Part shown: one piece after another, positions 29,244-37,116 of the stretch
Numbering within the stretch: the stretch's first letter is position 1
Layout of the letters: each line of letters starts with the position of its first letter
From: Chitinophagaceae bacterium
GTDB taxonomy: Bacteria > Bacteroidota > Bacteroidia > Chitinophagales > Chitinophagaceae
Direction of reading: 5' to 3'
NCBI GenBank assembly: GCA_023957755.1
Contig: JAMLGT010000007.1
Coordinates: 62,001-126,000, forward strand
DNA length: 64,000 bases
Notes under the pieces: generated by a model
What the model saw: only the letters and a program-made list of their open reading frames with translations
Told to the model about the DNA's origin: nothing
Database searches by the model: none
Program-made: the position numbers and the translations under genes

Positions 29244-29705
29244 TTATGCTTGCAAACGTGAAGTTAAAGAAAGCATCACATCGTGATGACTTCCTAAATA
29301 AATGTTTGAAAATCCGCTAACCACTTCACTAAATGGAGTGACATATCTTATACTTTGTTGCACTTCCTTTACGGTAATTACAACTTGTACTCTATTTATT
29401 ACATGTACTCGTTTTGGTGCAAATAGTTCTGACACTGGCATATTTAAAGCAACACCAATTTCTGCCAAGGTATCAATGGTAAAGTTTTGTGTTCCACTTA
29501 GCCATTTCGTTATTTCTGACGGATTTTTATTTACTTTCTCTGCAAATTCACTTTTGCCCCAACCCCTTGCTGTAATAAGGTCGTCAAGTCTTGCGGCAAG
29601 AGTCATTTTTGTGTTGGTCTGTAATTTTTCTACAGGAGTAATTTCCCCCAACAATTGATTAATGACTGGACTTGTGTACTTTCTTGCTGTTTTCTTATTC
29701 ATCAT
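29244..29705 (-). CDS. XRE-family antitoxin (HigA-like) of the TAC module
   Basis: 153 residues. A Cro/C1-type helix-turn-helix occupies about 32-92 (LAARLDDLITARGWGKSEFAEK ... NPSEITKWLSGTQNFTIDTLAEIGVAL). The remaining 60 residues are hydrophobic and probably disordered (VITVKEVQQSIRYVT ... IYLGSHHDVMLSL), which fits a chaperone-addiction tail. The start overlaps the toxin stop by 11 nt, indicating translational coupling. It probably represses its own operon through the palindrome at 30240-30257. Confidence 0.7.
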   Translation of the reverse strand: MMNKKTARKYTSPVINQLLGEITPVEKLQTNTKMTLAARLDDLITARGWGKSEFAEKVNKNPSEITKWLSGTQNFTIDTLAEIGVALNMPVSELFAPKRVHVINRVQVVITVKEVQQSIRYVTPFSEVVSGFSNIYLGSHHDVMLSLTSRLQA

Positions 29706-30192
29706 TGTCTGAAATAGTTAGGTTTCCTAATAATTGAGAGCCATCTTTTGACCATTGCAAATCTCCAGAATGGATACGTTGCATAATATCTTTTGAAACT
29801 TGTATGATGGTTTCCGCTTCGAGTGTGAGTTTTTCATCATCTTGCCATGCTTTAACATCGTCTGGTTTAGGACCGCCACCTCCTAAAATGACTGCGATAT
29901 TTCCATATCTGATACAATATAGTCGCAGTTTACTATCAGGGTCATCGTATAAGGCACAAACTCCATCGCCTGGTTTGCCCTCATTATGCTTGAAGAATTT
30001 TTCCCTTGCTCCTGTAGTATTCCCAATTTCTTGTAATCTGTTTGCTATAAATCTTATTTCCTTTCGATAATCTGCAATATTTTCATTCACGAAATGGTCA
30101 AACAAAGTAATAGCATCATCTTCCATAATAACGGAATAAATGGTAGCCTGACTGCCCGAAAACTTTTCAAGTTCAACAATTTCGTAATTCAC
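29695..30192 (-). CDS. HigB/RelE-like toxin of the TAC module
   Basis: 165 residues, first gene of the minus-strand TAC operon. The core FIANRLQEIGNTTGAREKFFKHNEGKPGDGVCALYDDPDSKLRLYCIRYGNIAVILGGGGPK has the helix-beta-beta arrangement and the basic/aromatic residues of RelE/HigB-fold ribonuclease toxins, here longer than the usual 90-110 residues. The family is inferred from this core and from the coupled XRE gene. The whole operon lies opposite to the other cassette genes. Confidence 0.6.
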   Translation of the reverse strand: MNYEIVELEKFSGSQATIYSVIMEDDAITLFDHFVNENIADYRKEIRFIANRLQEIGNTTGAREKFFKHNEGKPGDGVCALYDDPDSKLRLYCIRYGNIAVILGGGGPKPDDVKAWQDDEKLTLEAETIIQVSKDIMQRIHSGDLQWSKDGSQLLGNLTISDNDE

Positions 30193-30211
30193 TTCTAAGT
30201 AAAATGGGGTG

Positions 30212-30257
30212 CAAAGTTAACGCCAATTTTTGAGTTTTATTTCACCTATAAGTGAAA
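30212..30257 (-). promoter_or_regulatory. Promoter and operator candidate of the TAC operon
   Basis: On the minus strand TAACTTTG (30219-30212) is a perfect TAnnTTTG minus-7 element of Bacteroidota, placed 20 nt before the toxin ATG. Just upstream lies the palindrome TTTCACCTATAAGTGAAA (30240-30257) with perfect six-base half-sites, covering the minus-33 area. This is where an XRE antitoxin would be expected to bind. No good minus-33 TTTG is seen. Confidence 0.55.
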
Positions 30258-30349
30258 ATATGTGTAAATATATGGTTTGCAGACCGACAAATCCAAATTT
30301 ATACCCCTAAATTTGGATTATGTACCTAAAACTGACAGAGAAGCCACGA

Positions 30350-30718
30350 ACGTACAACATTGGTATTGCCAAAATGCAGGCTGACGGAAGCTGTGTTTCA
30401 ACTGTAGTAACTCTGTTGGGCTGCATATCCAGCTTGACCTTATCTATTTAGCTATGTGCATATTCTCATCTTTTTTATCTTTACTCAGCAGCAGTTAGCC
30501 GGGGGGACGGAATTCTATTTCCTGCAGTTCGGCAATACCCTGCCCGAAATAGCGCAATTCGCTCCGCTTCATTGCGCTATTTCGCCCCGGCGGCTTTGCC
30601 GCCAGAAACGCTTGTCCGCTTCGCGAACTGCGCATTTCTGGCTGTTTTGCTCAATGCCTTCGCTTCGTACCTTCGGTACGGCTTCGGCACTGCGCAAAGC
30701 CGCCGGGGCGTTAGGCAC
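30350..30718 (+). repeat. Cassette recombination site 3, containing the second 164-bp element
   Basis: R'' box ACGTACAAC (30350-30358) mirrors the 5' box GTTGTACGT of the TAC module. The arms GGTATTGCC (30362-30370) and GGCAATACC (30531-30539), plus a TGCAGG/CCTGCA pair, form the hairpin. After CTGCCC the 164-bp element is inserted (30546-30709), and the closing box GTTAGGCAC (30710-30718) fits the GTTRRRY consensus exactly. Confidence 0.7.
30546..30709 (+). repeat. 164-bp structured palindromic element, copy 2
   Basis: Same orientation, same length and 160 of 164 identities with the copy at 28577-28740. It is inserted directly 5' of the GTT of the closing box, as in site 2. Site 1 shows the corresponding uninterrupted junction (ccgccc-GTT). 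Confidence 0.85.
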
Positions 30719-30724
30719 AACTTT

Positions 30725-31462
30725 ATGAAAAACTGGACAATTGACAATCAATCACATTTAGACGAAGGTATCGCTGGTTATATTGAAAATGTTTTCACTT
30801 TGACAGCGGATCATATCTTTAACAAACTGGGAAAACCTCCATTGGGCGTAAAACCAATTTCATTGAAGTATGACTGTATACATGGACCAATTGTATATTG
30901 GCCGCTCCAACCTGACAAATATGAAATTGGAATCTGTGTTGATGGTATATTTCCGCATCAAATAATTTTTCAAATGGCTCATGAATTATGTCATATTTAT
31001 GTTGACCCAAGAATGAATGGAGTTTTCACAGAAATAGTTTGCCACAAGACAGCTTTCGATGTTCTTGAAGATATTGGAGTTCCATTAACTCAGGCAGGAC
31101 AACAAGCCGTTGACCATTATTTTGAAGATGCGAAAGTAAAAGCTGAACAAAAGAAATCTTTATCACTAAATTCAATTGACTTGGAGTGGATTAAGCAAAC
31201 CATTTCTTGCTTGGAACACACGAATACACTTCTTGACAGAGAAATCAATAACTTAATTTCTCTTAAATTAAAAGAGGTTATAGACCCAATTGACAAGTAT
31301 GGTTTAATAAAGCATGTGAAGAACTCTGTTGACAATCCTCCGAACTCAGACATTAATGACTTGACTACAATTCCAATTACAAAGGTTAATCTGACTCGTT
31401 TAATTGAGAATATTGAAAAAGAGAATAAAGAACTTGCGAGTGCTTTACAAATTTGGAAATAA
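30725..31462 (+). CDS. Cassette protein with HExxH motif, function unknown
   Basis: 245 residues from the ATG at 30725, which lies 6 nt after the 5' cassette box. A zinc-metallopeptidase-type motif HELCHIY (about 96-102) follows a hydrophobic helix (HQIIFQMA), as in many HExxH proteases, and a possible third ligand lies in FTEIVCHKTAFDVLE. The C-terminal 120 residues are helical, with a likely coiled coil at the end (IENIEKENKELASAL). There is no signal peptide, so it should be cytoplasmic. I do not recognise the family. Confidence 0.6.
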   Translation: MKNWTIDNQSHLDEGIAGYIENVFTLTADHIFNKLGKPPLGVKPISLKYDCIHGPIVYWPLQPDKYEIGICVDGIFPHQIIFQMAHELCHIYVDPRMNGVFTEIVCHKTAFDVLEDIGVPLTQAGQQAVDHYFEDAKVKAEQKKSLSLNSIDLEWIKQTISCLEHTNTLLDREINNLISLKLKEVIDPIDKYGLIKHVKNSVDNPPNSDINDLTTIPITKVNLTRLIENIEKENKELASALQIWK

Positions 31463-31467
31463 AAGCT

Positions 31468-31669
31468 GTGCCTAACATGCGCATTGGAGTTAGCAGGGCT
31501 GAACAAATAAACATCAGCTTTGGGTTCGTTAATGAACTTCAGTTTCGGCTGAAAAAACTCTATTGAACATTTGTGCTAATTCTGTACTTTAGTTCTTATA
31601 TCGGCTGGCGTACCGGCGAAACAGGCATTGAATATCCTGCCATCTCCAATGCACCGGGACGATGGCTAC
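31468..31669 (+). repeat. Cassette recombination site 4 (attC-like)
   Basis: R'' GTGCCTAAC (31468-31476) mirrors GTTAGGCAC at the 5' end of the preceding module and contains the perfect RYYYAAC core. Arms GCATTGGAG plus AGCAGG (31481 onward) pair with CCTGCCATCTCCAATGC (31636-31652). GGGCTGAAC follows the first arm. The closing box is degenerate: GATGGCTAC (31661-31669), where GTTGGCTGC would be expected. Confidence 0.6.
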
Positions 31670-31721
31670 AAGTTTGAATTACATCATTCCAACTAAACAC
31701 TCTAAATAAAATTTAAATAAA

Positions 31722-32576
31722 TTGAAAAATACTTCCTTTAGGACACTGACAACCTTTTTATTGTTATTCACAACATTAAACTCATTCAGTCAATATTCTA
31801 TTGACCCAAGAATCAGAGCTTCCTCAATAATAATTCAATCAAATTTGGGTGTTGGTTCTGGCTTTTTCTTACAAGATACCTTGACAAAGTATATGTATTT
31901 GGCTACTGCATCGCATGTGCTTATATCAAATACTCCTAAGCCTCAGATTCCCGATACAATCTTCATAACCGGTTACCGCGAAAATGTAGACACAGATTCC
32001 ACCTTTCGATTTAAAATATCTATTGCAGATTGTTTAAAAACTGGCAATCTTCTTTTCGACTTTAATAATGACATCGCATTGATAAGATTTGCAAAACTAG
32101 TTGACATGGGTACTTTTGTGTCAACCCAATATCCTCCTTTTGTAACCAAATTAACAAAGGAAACAAAAATCGAAAGTTGGCCTGTAGAATTATCAGTTTC
32201 AATTGAGGATATAATTCCAGGTTCAGACCTTTTTGTAATTGGATTTCCGCAATCATTAGGATTGCAAGGAAACTTTGACATGAATAGACCATTGATGAGA
32301 AAAGGAATCGTTGCGGGAAAAGACTTAAAACTGAACAGAATAATCGGTGATGGAGCTGTCTATTTTGGTAACAGTGGGGGTATAGCTGTTGCAATATATT
32401 TTAAAGATAATAAGTTTGACCTTAGATTGGCAGGACTTGTATCTCAATACATTCCGTTTGACGAATCACTATTTGACAAAAGAGGAAATCAAAGGAGTAT
32501 TGATTATAGAAATTCTGGATATTCTGTAATTATACCATCCAATTCTATCCTCTCCTTAATTAAACAATTTCGTTAA
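31722..32576 (+). CDS. Secreted trypsin-like serine protease
   Basis: 284 residues from a TTG codon, chosen because it gives a good signal peptide (LTTFLLLFTTLNSFSQ). The chymotrypsin-fold triad is visible: H65 in TASHVLIS, D117 in FNNDIALIRF and S218 in YFGNSGGIAV. GSGFFLQ and VIGFPQSLG are typical neighbouring strands. There is no PDZ domain. It resembles bacterial trypsin_2-type proteases; the substrate is unknown. It forms cassette 5 of the island, with a 3' box GCAGCCAAC at 32586-32594. Confidence 0.75.
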   Translation: MKNTSFRTLTTFLLLFTTLNSFSQYSIDPRIRASSIIIQSNLGVGSGFFLQDTLTKYMYLATASHVLISNTPKPQIPDTIFITGYRENVDTDSTFRFKISIADCLKTGNLLFDFNNDIALIRFAKLVDMGTFVSTQYPPFVTKLTKETKIESWPVELSVSIEDIIPGSDLFVIGFPQSLGLQGNFDMNRPLMRKGIVAGKDLKLNRIIGDGAVYFGNSGGIAVAIYFKDNKFDLRLAGLVSQYIPFDESLFDKRGNQRSIDYRNSGYSVIIPSNSILSLIKQFR

Positions 32577-32814
32577 GACTCACCTGCAGCCAACAACTAA
32601 GACTTCGTTGGGTGCGCAGCACCGACAATGAAGCCGCATGTTGAACAGCCTGCCCCGTTATTCGGGAAAACCGATCAACGTTATGAAGTTGTCGTAAAAA
32701 GTAAAGAGGGTATTTCAGCCGGAGATAAAGCCGGCAATTTTTTTGAAGAATCCAGTACCTATTCAGGCAAAGATTTTGCCTGGCCTCGCACACAAAACCC
32801 CTTACCCGTAAGCA
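32577..32814. other. Truncated cassette end and unassigned sequence
   Basis: It begins with the cassette box GCAGCCAAC (32586-32594), but the hairpin that should follow is cut short, presumably by the insertion-sequence remnants downstream. An open frame at 32628-32846 (72 codons) has no recognisable features and extends into the antisense of a transposase fragment, so I do not call it. Confidence 0.4.
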
Positions 32815-33054
32815 TTAACTTGCAGGAACAGTTTGGTTTTCCATAAAATATTTTTTGGGCTGCCCCCGCTTTCCGAACACTTCTATGGTTATCAATGTGC
32901 CGGTTTTACAACAGGGACATTTTCTGTGCAATGTTTTACATTTTATTTCCGGCCTTTTCACTTTCAACTCTTTTTGCAAGCATTGTAATTTTCCGCCTTT
33001 CCACGCGCTGCTGAGGATTCCATAATGACAGATTCTCACAAAACGTAACGGCAA
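32815..33054 (-). mobile_element. IS91-family transposase remnant (C-terminal piece)
   Basis: The minus strand reads PLRFVRICHYGILSSAWKGG, then LQCLQKELKV and a CPCCKTGTL cysteine pair. These are the C-terminal signature and zinc-binding end of IS91/IS801 rolling-circle transposases. Only about 75 of some 380 residues remain, without the catalytic tyrosines. It abuts an IS3 fragment at about 33045. Confidence 0.75.
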
Positions 33055-33220
33055 TATCAGAAAAGAATTATTGAACGTGCATGTGTTTACATCCCTATCC
33101 GAGGTCAGGCAAAAAGCAGAAGAATGGATGCAGGATTATAATTATGAAAGACCACATAAAGCCTTGGGATATGCTACCCCAAAAGATTATAATCCGTACT
33201 CTATAAAACTAAAAACTTAA
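33038..33220 (+). mobile_element. IS3-family transposase OrfB remnant (C-terminal piece)
   Basis: The plus-strand frame reads TKRNGNIRKELLNVHVF, TSLSEVRQKAEEWMQDYN and YERPHKALGYATPKDY, ending at TAA 33218-33220. This is the end of the rve integrase core with the catalytic glutamate region and the YNxxRPHxALG motif. The front of the gene is missing. Confidence 0.8.
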
Positions 33221-33239
33221 ATGAATTTTATACTTTTGA

Positions 33240-33458
33240 TTGATACGAAAAACGGGGAAGCTTACAACAAGCGTATATGAATTGACGAAAGGAGAAAGAA
33301 GGTTTAGTTTTGCTAATTCAAAAGGAGCAAAACAAATAATCGATTGTGAATATGAAATTGAAGTTTTGTATCATAACAAACTAAATAATAATTTTTTAAT
33401 TAAAATAAAAGGAAAAGAACATTTCTCGAAAATAATCTCTAGCCATGAAATCAGTTAA
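33240..33458 (+). CDS. Short open frame before the HtrA-like gene, doubtful
   Basis: 72 codons from a TTG, overlapping the start of the next gene by 14 nt. The product (central part YELTKGERRFSFANSKGAK) is soluble and has no known motif. It could be the 3' end of a gene truncated by the IS3 fragment. The overlap with the following ATG is the only sign that it is translated. Confidence 0.25.
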   Translation: MIRKTGKLTTSVYELTKGERRFSFANSKGAKQIIDCEYEIEVLYHNKLNNNFLIKIKGKEHFSKIISSHEIS

Positions 33459-34923
33459 CATTCTATCCTTGTATTTCCTGTTTATATTTTTTAGTATTAT
33501 AAACGTAAATGCGCAAACAACAAACATGCCTAGTGTCGGAAGTACAAACACCCCAAATGGAAGTATATCAAAAATTGAAATTCTTCCGAATTCAACAGTA
33601 GTTACTCTTTTATATGAAAAGATCCATTCAAATGCATACAAACCATGGATAAGCTTTAGTCCGTTTATATATATTATTGATAGGGCAACAAATGAAAAAT
33701 ATAAAATAACTAGTCTAGGTAATAATATGGAGCTAAATACAAAATACCGAATAACAGATAAGAAAGGCTCGATTTACACATTCAAAATGATATTTCCTAA
33801 ATTGCCGCCTGCAATAGAAAATATTGACATCATTGAACTCAGTCCACAAGGAAAGGGATTTAAATGGCAGAACATAGGAATCCATAATCCTGACACAACC
33901 CCTAAAAGTAATTGGACAGAGAGCAGTTTGAAATTATACTGGCAAACCAACGGTAGTGACTTAATAGAAGGGGTATATGAAAACGCTGCACCGTCACCCA
34001 ATTCTCCTAAGTATAGAATTGCCATACAAAAATCCCCAATTGGATATACCATTATTTATTTTTCTGGAGCTCCTTCAATCCAAAGTTCAAAATGGAAAGA
34101 AGGAGATGTAAAAGGTTATTTAACGCCCACTGCAAAAGATAATTTCTATAAAGTGAAATGGATTTTAGCAAATAAAACAGTTAGTGAAGACCTTTACATC
34201 ACTTTTGATGAAGCAGTTATGAAAATAATATGGACAGATGGAAGCCCGGAAGGACTTTATCTAAAATTATATCCAGCTATATCTTCCAGTTCCAAAGGCA
34301 TTGCCTCGTCAGGAACAGGCTTTGCTATTTCCAGTGATGGTCTAATTGTTACGAATTACCATGTTATTGAGGGAGCTAATTCTATATCAGTTAAAGGTAT
34401 AAACAATGACTTCTCAAGCTCACTTAACGCAAAAGTTATCGTTTCAGACAAAAACAATGATTTAGCGATAATCCAAATTGATGATAAAAACTTCACTGGT
34501 TTAAACAAAATACCCTATACTTTAAAGACAACTAGTTCAGACGTTGGCGAAAATGTTTTTGCAATGGGTTATCCACTAAGAGCCACTATGGGAGATGAAA
34601 TTAAATTAACTAGTGGTATCATAAGTTCTAAAACCGGATTTCAGGGGGATATAACTTCTTATCAGGTATCTGTGCCAATTCAGCCTGGAAATAGCGGAGG
34701 CCCATTATTTGATAAATCAGGTAGCGTTATTGGAGTTATCAATGCAAAATTGAGAGGTGGTGAGAATGTATCTTACGCGATTAAAATTAGTTATTTAAAA
34801 AACCTTATTGAACTATTGCCGAAAGTTCCTATTTTAAATACTACTAATCAATTATCTGAAGTCTCACTTTCAGACCAAGCGAAAATTTTTAATAAATTCG
34901 TTTACATAATTGAAACAAAATAA
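33445..34923 (+). CDS. Secreted HtrA/trypsin-like serine protease with unknown N-terminal domain
   Basis: 492 residues. Signal peptide (ILSLYFLFIFFSIINVNAQ), a beta-rich region of about 250 residues that I do not recognise, then an S1C-type protease domain with H306 (TNYHVIEG), D339 (NNDLAIIQ) and S417 (PGNSGGPLFD). The order and the SGTGFAIS and GVINAK motifs are those of HtrA/DegP. No PDZ domain follows; the protein ends 60 residues after the serine motif. A role in extracytoplasmic proteolysis is likely. It stands in the IS-disturbed part of the island, not clearly within a bordered cassette. Confidence 0.78.
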   Translation: MKSVNILSLYFLFIFFSIINVNAQTTNMPSVGSTNTPNGSISKIEILPNSTVVTLLYEKIHSNAYKPWISFSPFIYIIDRATNEKYKITSLGNNMELNTKYRITDKKGSIYTFKMIFPKLPPAIENIDIIELSPQGKGFKWQNIGIHNPDTTPKSNWTESSLKLYWQTNGSDLIEGVYENAAPSPNSPKYRIAIQKSPIGYTIIYFSGAPSIQSSKWKEGDVKGYLTPTAKDNFYKVKWILANKTVSEDLYITFDEAVMKIIWTDGSPEGLYLKLYPAISSSSKGIASSGTGFAISSDGLIVTNYHVIEGANSISVKGINNDFSSSLNAKVIVSDKNNDLAIIQIDDKNFTGLNKIPYTLKTTSSDVGENVFAMGYPLRATMGDEIKLTSGIISSKTGFQGDITSYQVSVPIQPGNSGGPLFDKSGSVIGVINAKLRGGENVSYAIKISYLKNLIELLPKVPILNTTNQLSEVSLSDQAKIFNKFVYIIETK

Positions 34924-35352
34924 AATCTGACACAATAGCCAGCGCTGTCAACTTGAAAATTCTTCTTAACCTATCACTAAGGTAATAAGATCACAGATTC
35001 TTTATTTAATTTCTTTTGAAAGAGAAAGATTCAATAGATGTTGAACTTTTCCCCTCCGCAAGCTTTCTTCCTTATCTCAAATTTATAAACATTTTTTTCA
35101 ACATACTTCAGCATCCATTGAGTAGTCTATTCCGGCTCGTTGGGCGGAGCGCTACAGTTCTTCTTTATCGTTATTGAGTGTGGTCTGGCTTAGGCCTGCC
35201 AAGGGCGAGAGTGTCACAAGCTGGCAGCTGCTACTCTCCTGGCAGAGTTCCGTGCATTGACATAGGAGTTTCCTCAGGTGTATCCCCATCTATTATTTGT
35301 GCATTTGATGAGTTTGTAAGATGATAAGCATGGCAATAGCATACTAGCCTGG
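34924..35352. other. Intergenic stretch without a gene
   Basis: 430 bases of mixed composition between the protease and a transposase remnant. I see no frame with family features. Several fragments look like rearranged non-coding DNA, consistent with repeated insertion and loss. Confidence 0.35.
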
Positions 35353-35655
35353 CATCACATTGAACACACGTATGGCATTGTAAAACGGCAGTGGGAATTT
35401 TATTATGTCATCACCAAGCGGGGCATGAAAAGAGCGAGCGCTGATGTGGGGCTGATGTTCGCTGCACTCAACATGCGCCGGATCATGAACTTAGCGGACA
35501 AAAAACTGCTACAAAAGTTCCTTCAGGCGCTTTGGCTTTTCATTTTCGTTCTTAAAGGCAGCTTGCAAAGCCATTCCAGGCTTCTTTGTTCCATCCGGAT
35601 TTTTTCATTCAGCATGGGTGCTAAAAAATCAGCTTCCTTAAATGGGCTTGTATAA
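35353..35655 (+). mobile_element. IS1182/IS4-type DDE transposase remnant (C-terminal piece)
   Basis: The frame reads HHIEHTYGIVKRQWEFYYVI, then TKRGMKRASADVGLMFAALN and MRRIMN. This is the EHxFGxxKR...G...A..N.RR ending of DDE_Tnp_1 transposases, with the catalytic glutamate in IEHTYG. Upstream catalytic parts are absent. The frame ends at 35655. Confidence 0.75.
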
Positions 35656-35763
35656 AGTGCTAATGACGTATTTTTATGAGTGCAGGGGCAGTTTTTAGAG
35701 GAACTGACGTGGGCAGGCAGGCAATCAAGAACACTCCTACAATCAATTAACGATAGGAATGCG

Positions 35764-36693
35764 ATGAGAATTTTAATTTTTGGTGCAGGCGTTATCGGTA
35801 AAATTTATGGAGCAAAACTTTTCCATAGCGGGTTTGATGTAACCTTATTCGCACGCGGAACAAATTTTCAAAAATTAACTGATAACGGGCTTACCTTAAA
35901 AAATAAATTAACCGGGGAAAAAATACATTCTAAGATACCGGTAATACAATCTTCATCAACATCTCAAAATTTTGACATAATAATTGTTACAGTTCAACTT
36001 GACCAGTTATTGCCGTCTATCCCGACTATTAACGAGTTTAAGAACTGTCAGAATATTCTCTTTATGCTAAACAATCCTAAAGAACTAAAGGTTATTAAAG
36101 TATATTTTCCAACTAAAAATATTTTGTTTGGCTTTCCGGGAGTGAGTGGCACTAAAACTGAAAACTCCATAGAATTTATCCAAATAAAACAACAGAACAC
36201 CACAATCGGATATGATCCCAACAATTCAAAAATTGTAGAAAAAATAAAATATATTTTTTCAAAGTCAGGATTTCCTACTGTTTATGAAAGGCGTATGACT
36301 GATTGGTTAATTATTCACGCTATATTTATTACCTGCACATCAGTTTCAATTCTAAATGAGGATAGCAATAGTGAGCAACTCAGCCATAACAAAAAAGCTG
36401 TTCAAAAAATGGTAAGAAGCATAAAAGAAGGATTGAAATCTTGCCAGGAACAAAATATAACTGTCGTTCCTAAAAATATAAAAACAATTTTCTTAACAAT
36501 GCCGGAATGGTTTTCTGTATTTTATTGGAAAAGAGCAATGAGGGGAAACATAGGAAAACTCGGTATTGAACCACATGCAAAGGTTGCAACCCATGAATTG
36601 AAAATATTAGCCAGGCAAGTTTTGGAAATAGTTCAAAATTCAAAAGTTAAGACAACGAACATCGATAGTTTATTACAAAAGTTTATTGAATGA
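35764..36693 (+). CDS. Ketopantoate reductase-like (PanE/ApbA family) oxidoreductase
   Basis: 309 residues from the ATG at 35764; the frame is open further upstream, but the Rossmann motif must sit at the N-terminus. MRILIFGAGVIGKIYGAKL is the dinucleotide-binding GxGxxG, followed by FDVTLFARG (end of beta-2) and IIIVTVQLDQL. The C-terminal helical half is shorter in motifs than true PanE and the conserved KxxxN pair is not obvious, so it may reduce something other than ketopantoate. It fills cassette 6, bordered by GTGGGCAGGCAGG (35709) and the mirrored CTCGCCAGCCCAC (36711). Confidence 0.7.
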   Translation: MRILIFGAGVIGKIYGAKLFHSGFDVTLFARGTNFQKLTDNGLTLKNKLTGEKIHSKIPVIQSSSTSQNFDIIIVTVQLDQLLPSIPTINEFKNCQNILFMLNNPKELKVIKVYFPTKNILFGFPGVSGTKTENSIEFIQIKQQNTTIGYDPNNSKIVEKIKYIFSKSGFPTVYERRMTDWLIIHAIFITCTSVSILNEDSNSEQLSHNKKAVQKMVRSIKEGLKSCQEQNITVVPKNIKTIFLTMPEWFSVFYWKRAMRGNIGKLGIEPHAKVATHELKILARQVLEIVQNSKVKTTNIDSLLQKFIE

Positions 36694-36710
36694 TGAACAA
36701 CTCGCCAGCC

Positions 36711-36950
36711 CACAGCAATAGGGATTGCTTCCATACCGGCTGACGGAATAAAATCTCAACAATTGGAACTCTATTGAATCCCGTAAAAGACGGGATTCGG
36801 GCAGCTTTTACTGTGCAGCATTTGTACTGACCTTCGCCTTTGGATCCGCGCTATCGGTGCAATAGCGTATCGGATCGGGCAAAAGGACGTTGAAAATCCT
36901 GCCATCGCTAACGCGTTATCCATTGAGCCGGTTAGTGCAATTAAATTATC
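36711..36950 (+). repeat. Degenerate cassette recombination site 6
   Basis: Box CTCGCCAGCCCAC (36711-36723) mirrors 11 of 13 bases of the 5' border of the preceding gene. GGCTGACGG follows after a short arm, and ATCCTGCCATC further on matches the right arm of site 4. Pairing of the inner arms is weak, so the 3' end is approximate. Confidence 0.35.
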
Positions 36951-37021
36951 AAAAATTAGATTTCATCAATTGATAACCAATGACCATGCTTCCCTATAAC
37001 TTTGGGGCATACAAGTCGGGC

Positions 37022-37114
37022 AAGATTACAGACCCTGTTTTCAGAAAAAATGTAGCGGAAAAAATAGTTGCAGGAATTGAAGATCTCCTGATACGGGCAG
37101 CGAAGAATCAATAG
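37022..37114 (+). pseudogene. Duplicated 3' end of the amidase_3 gene
   Basis: 31 codons (KITDPVFRKNVAEKIVAG to NQ-stop) align without gaps to the last 31 codons of the amidase gene (26220-26312), with 84 of 93 identical bases. Eight of the nine differences are transitions, and five amino acids change. The similarity stops abruptly upstream. There is no start codon or upstream reading frame, so it is a fragment. It marks the right edge of the accessory island. Confidence 0.85.
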
Positions 37115-37116
37115 GC

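Noticed and set aside
32628..32846. 72-codon open frame after cassette 5
   Set aside because: No family features, and its end runs antisense into the IS91 transposase fragment; probably chance.
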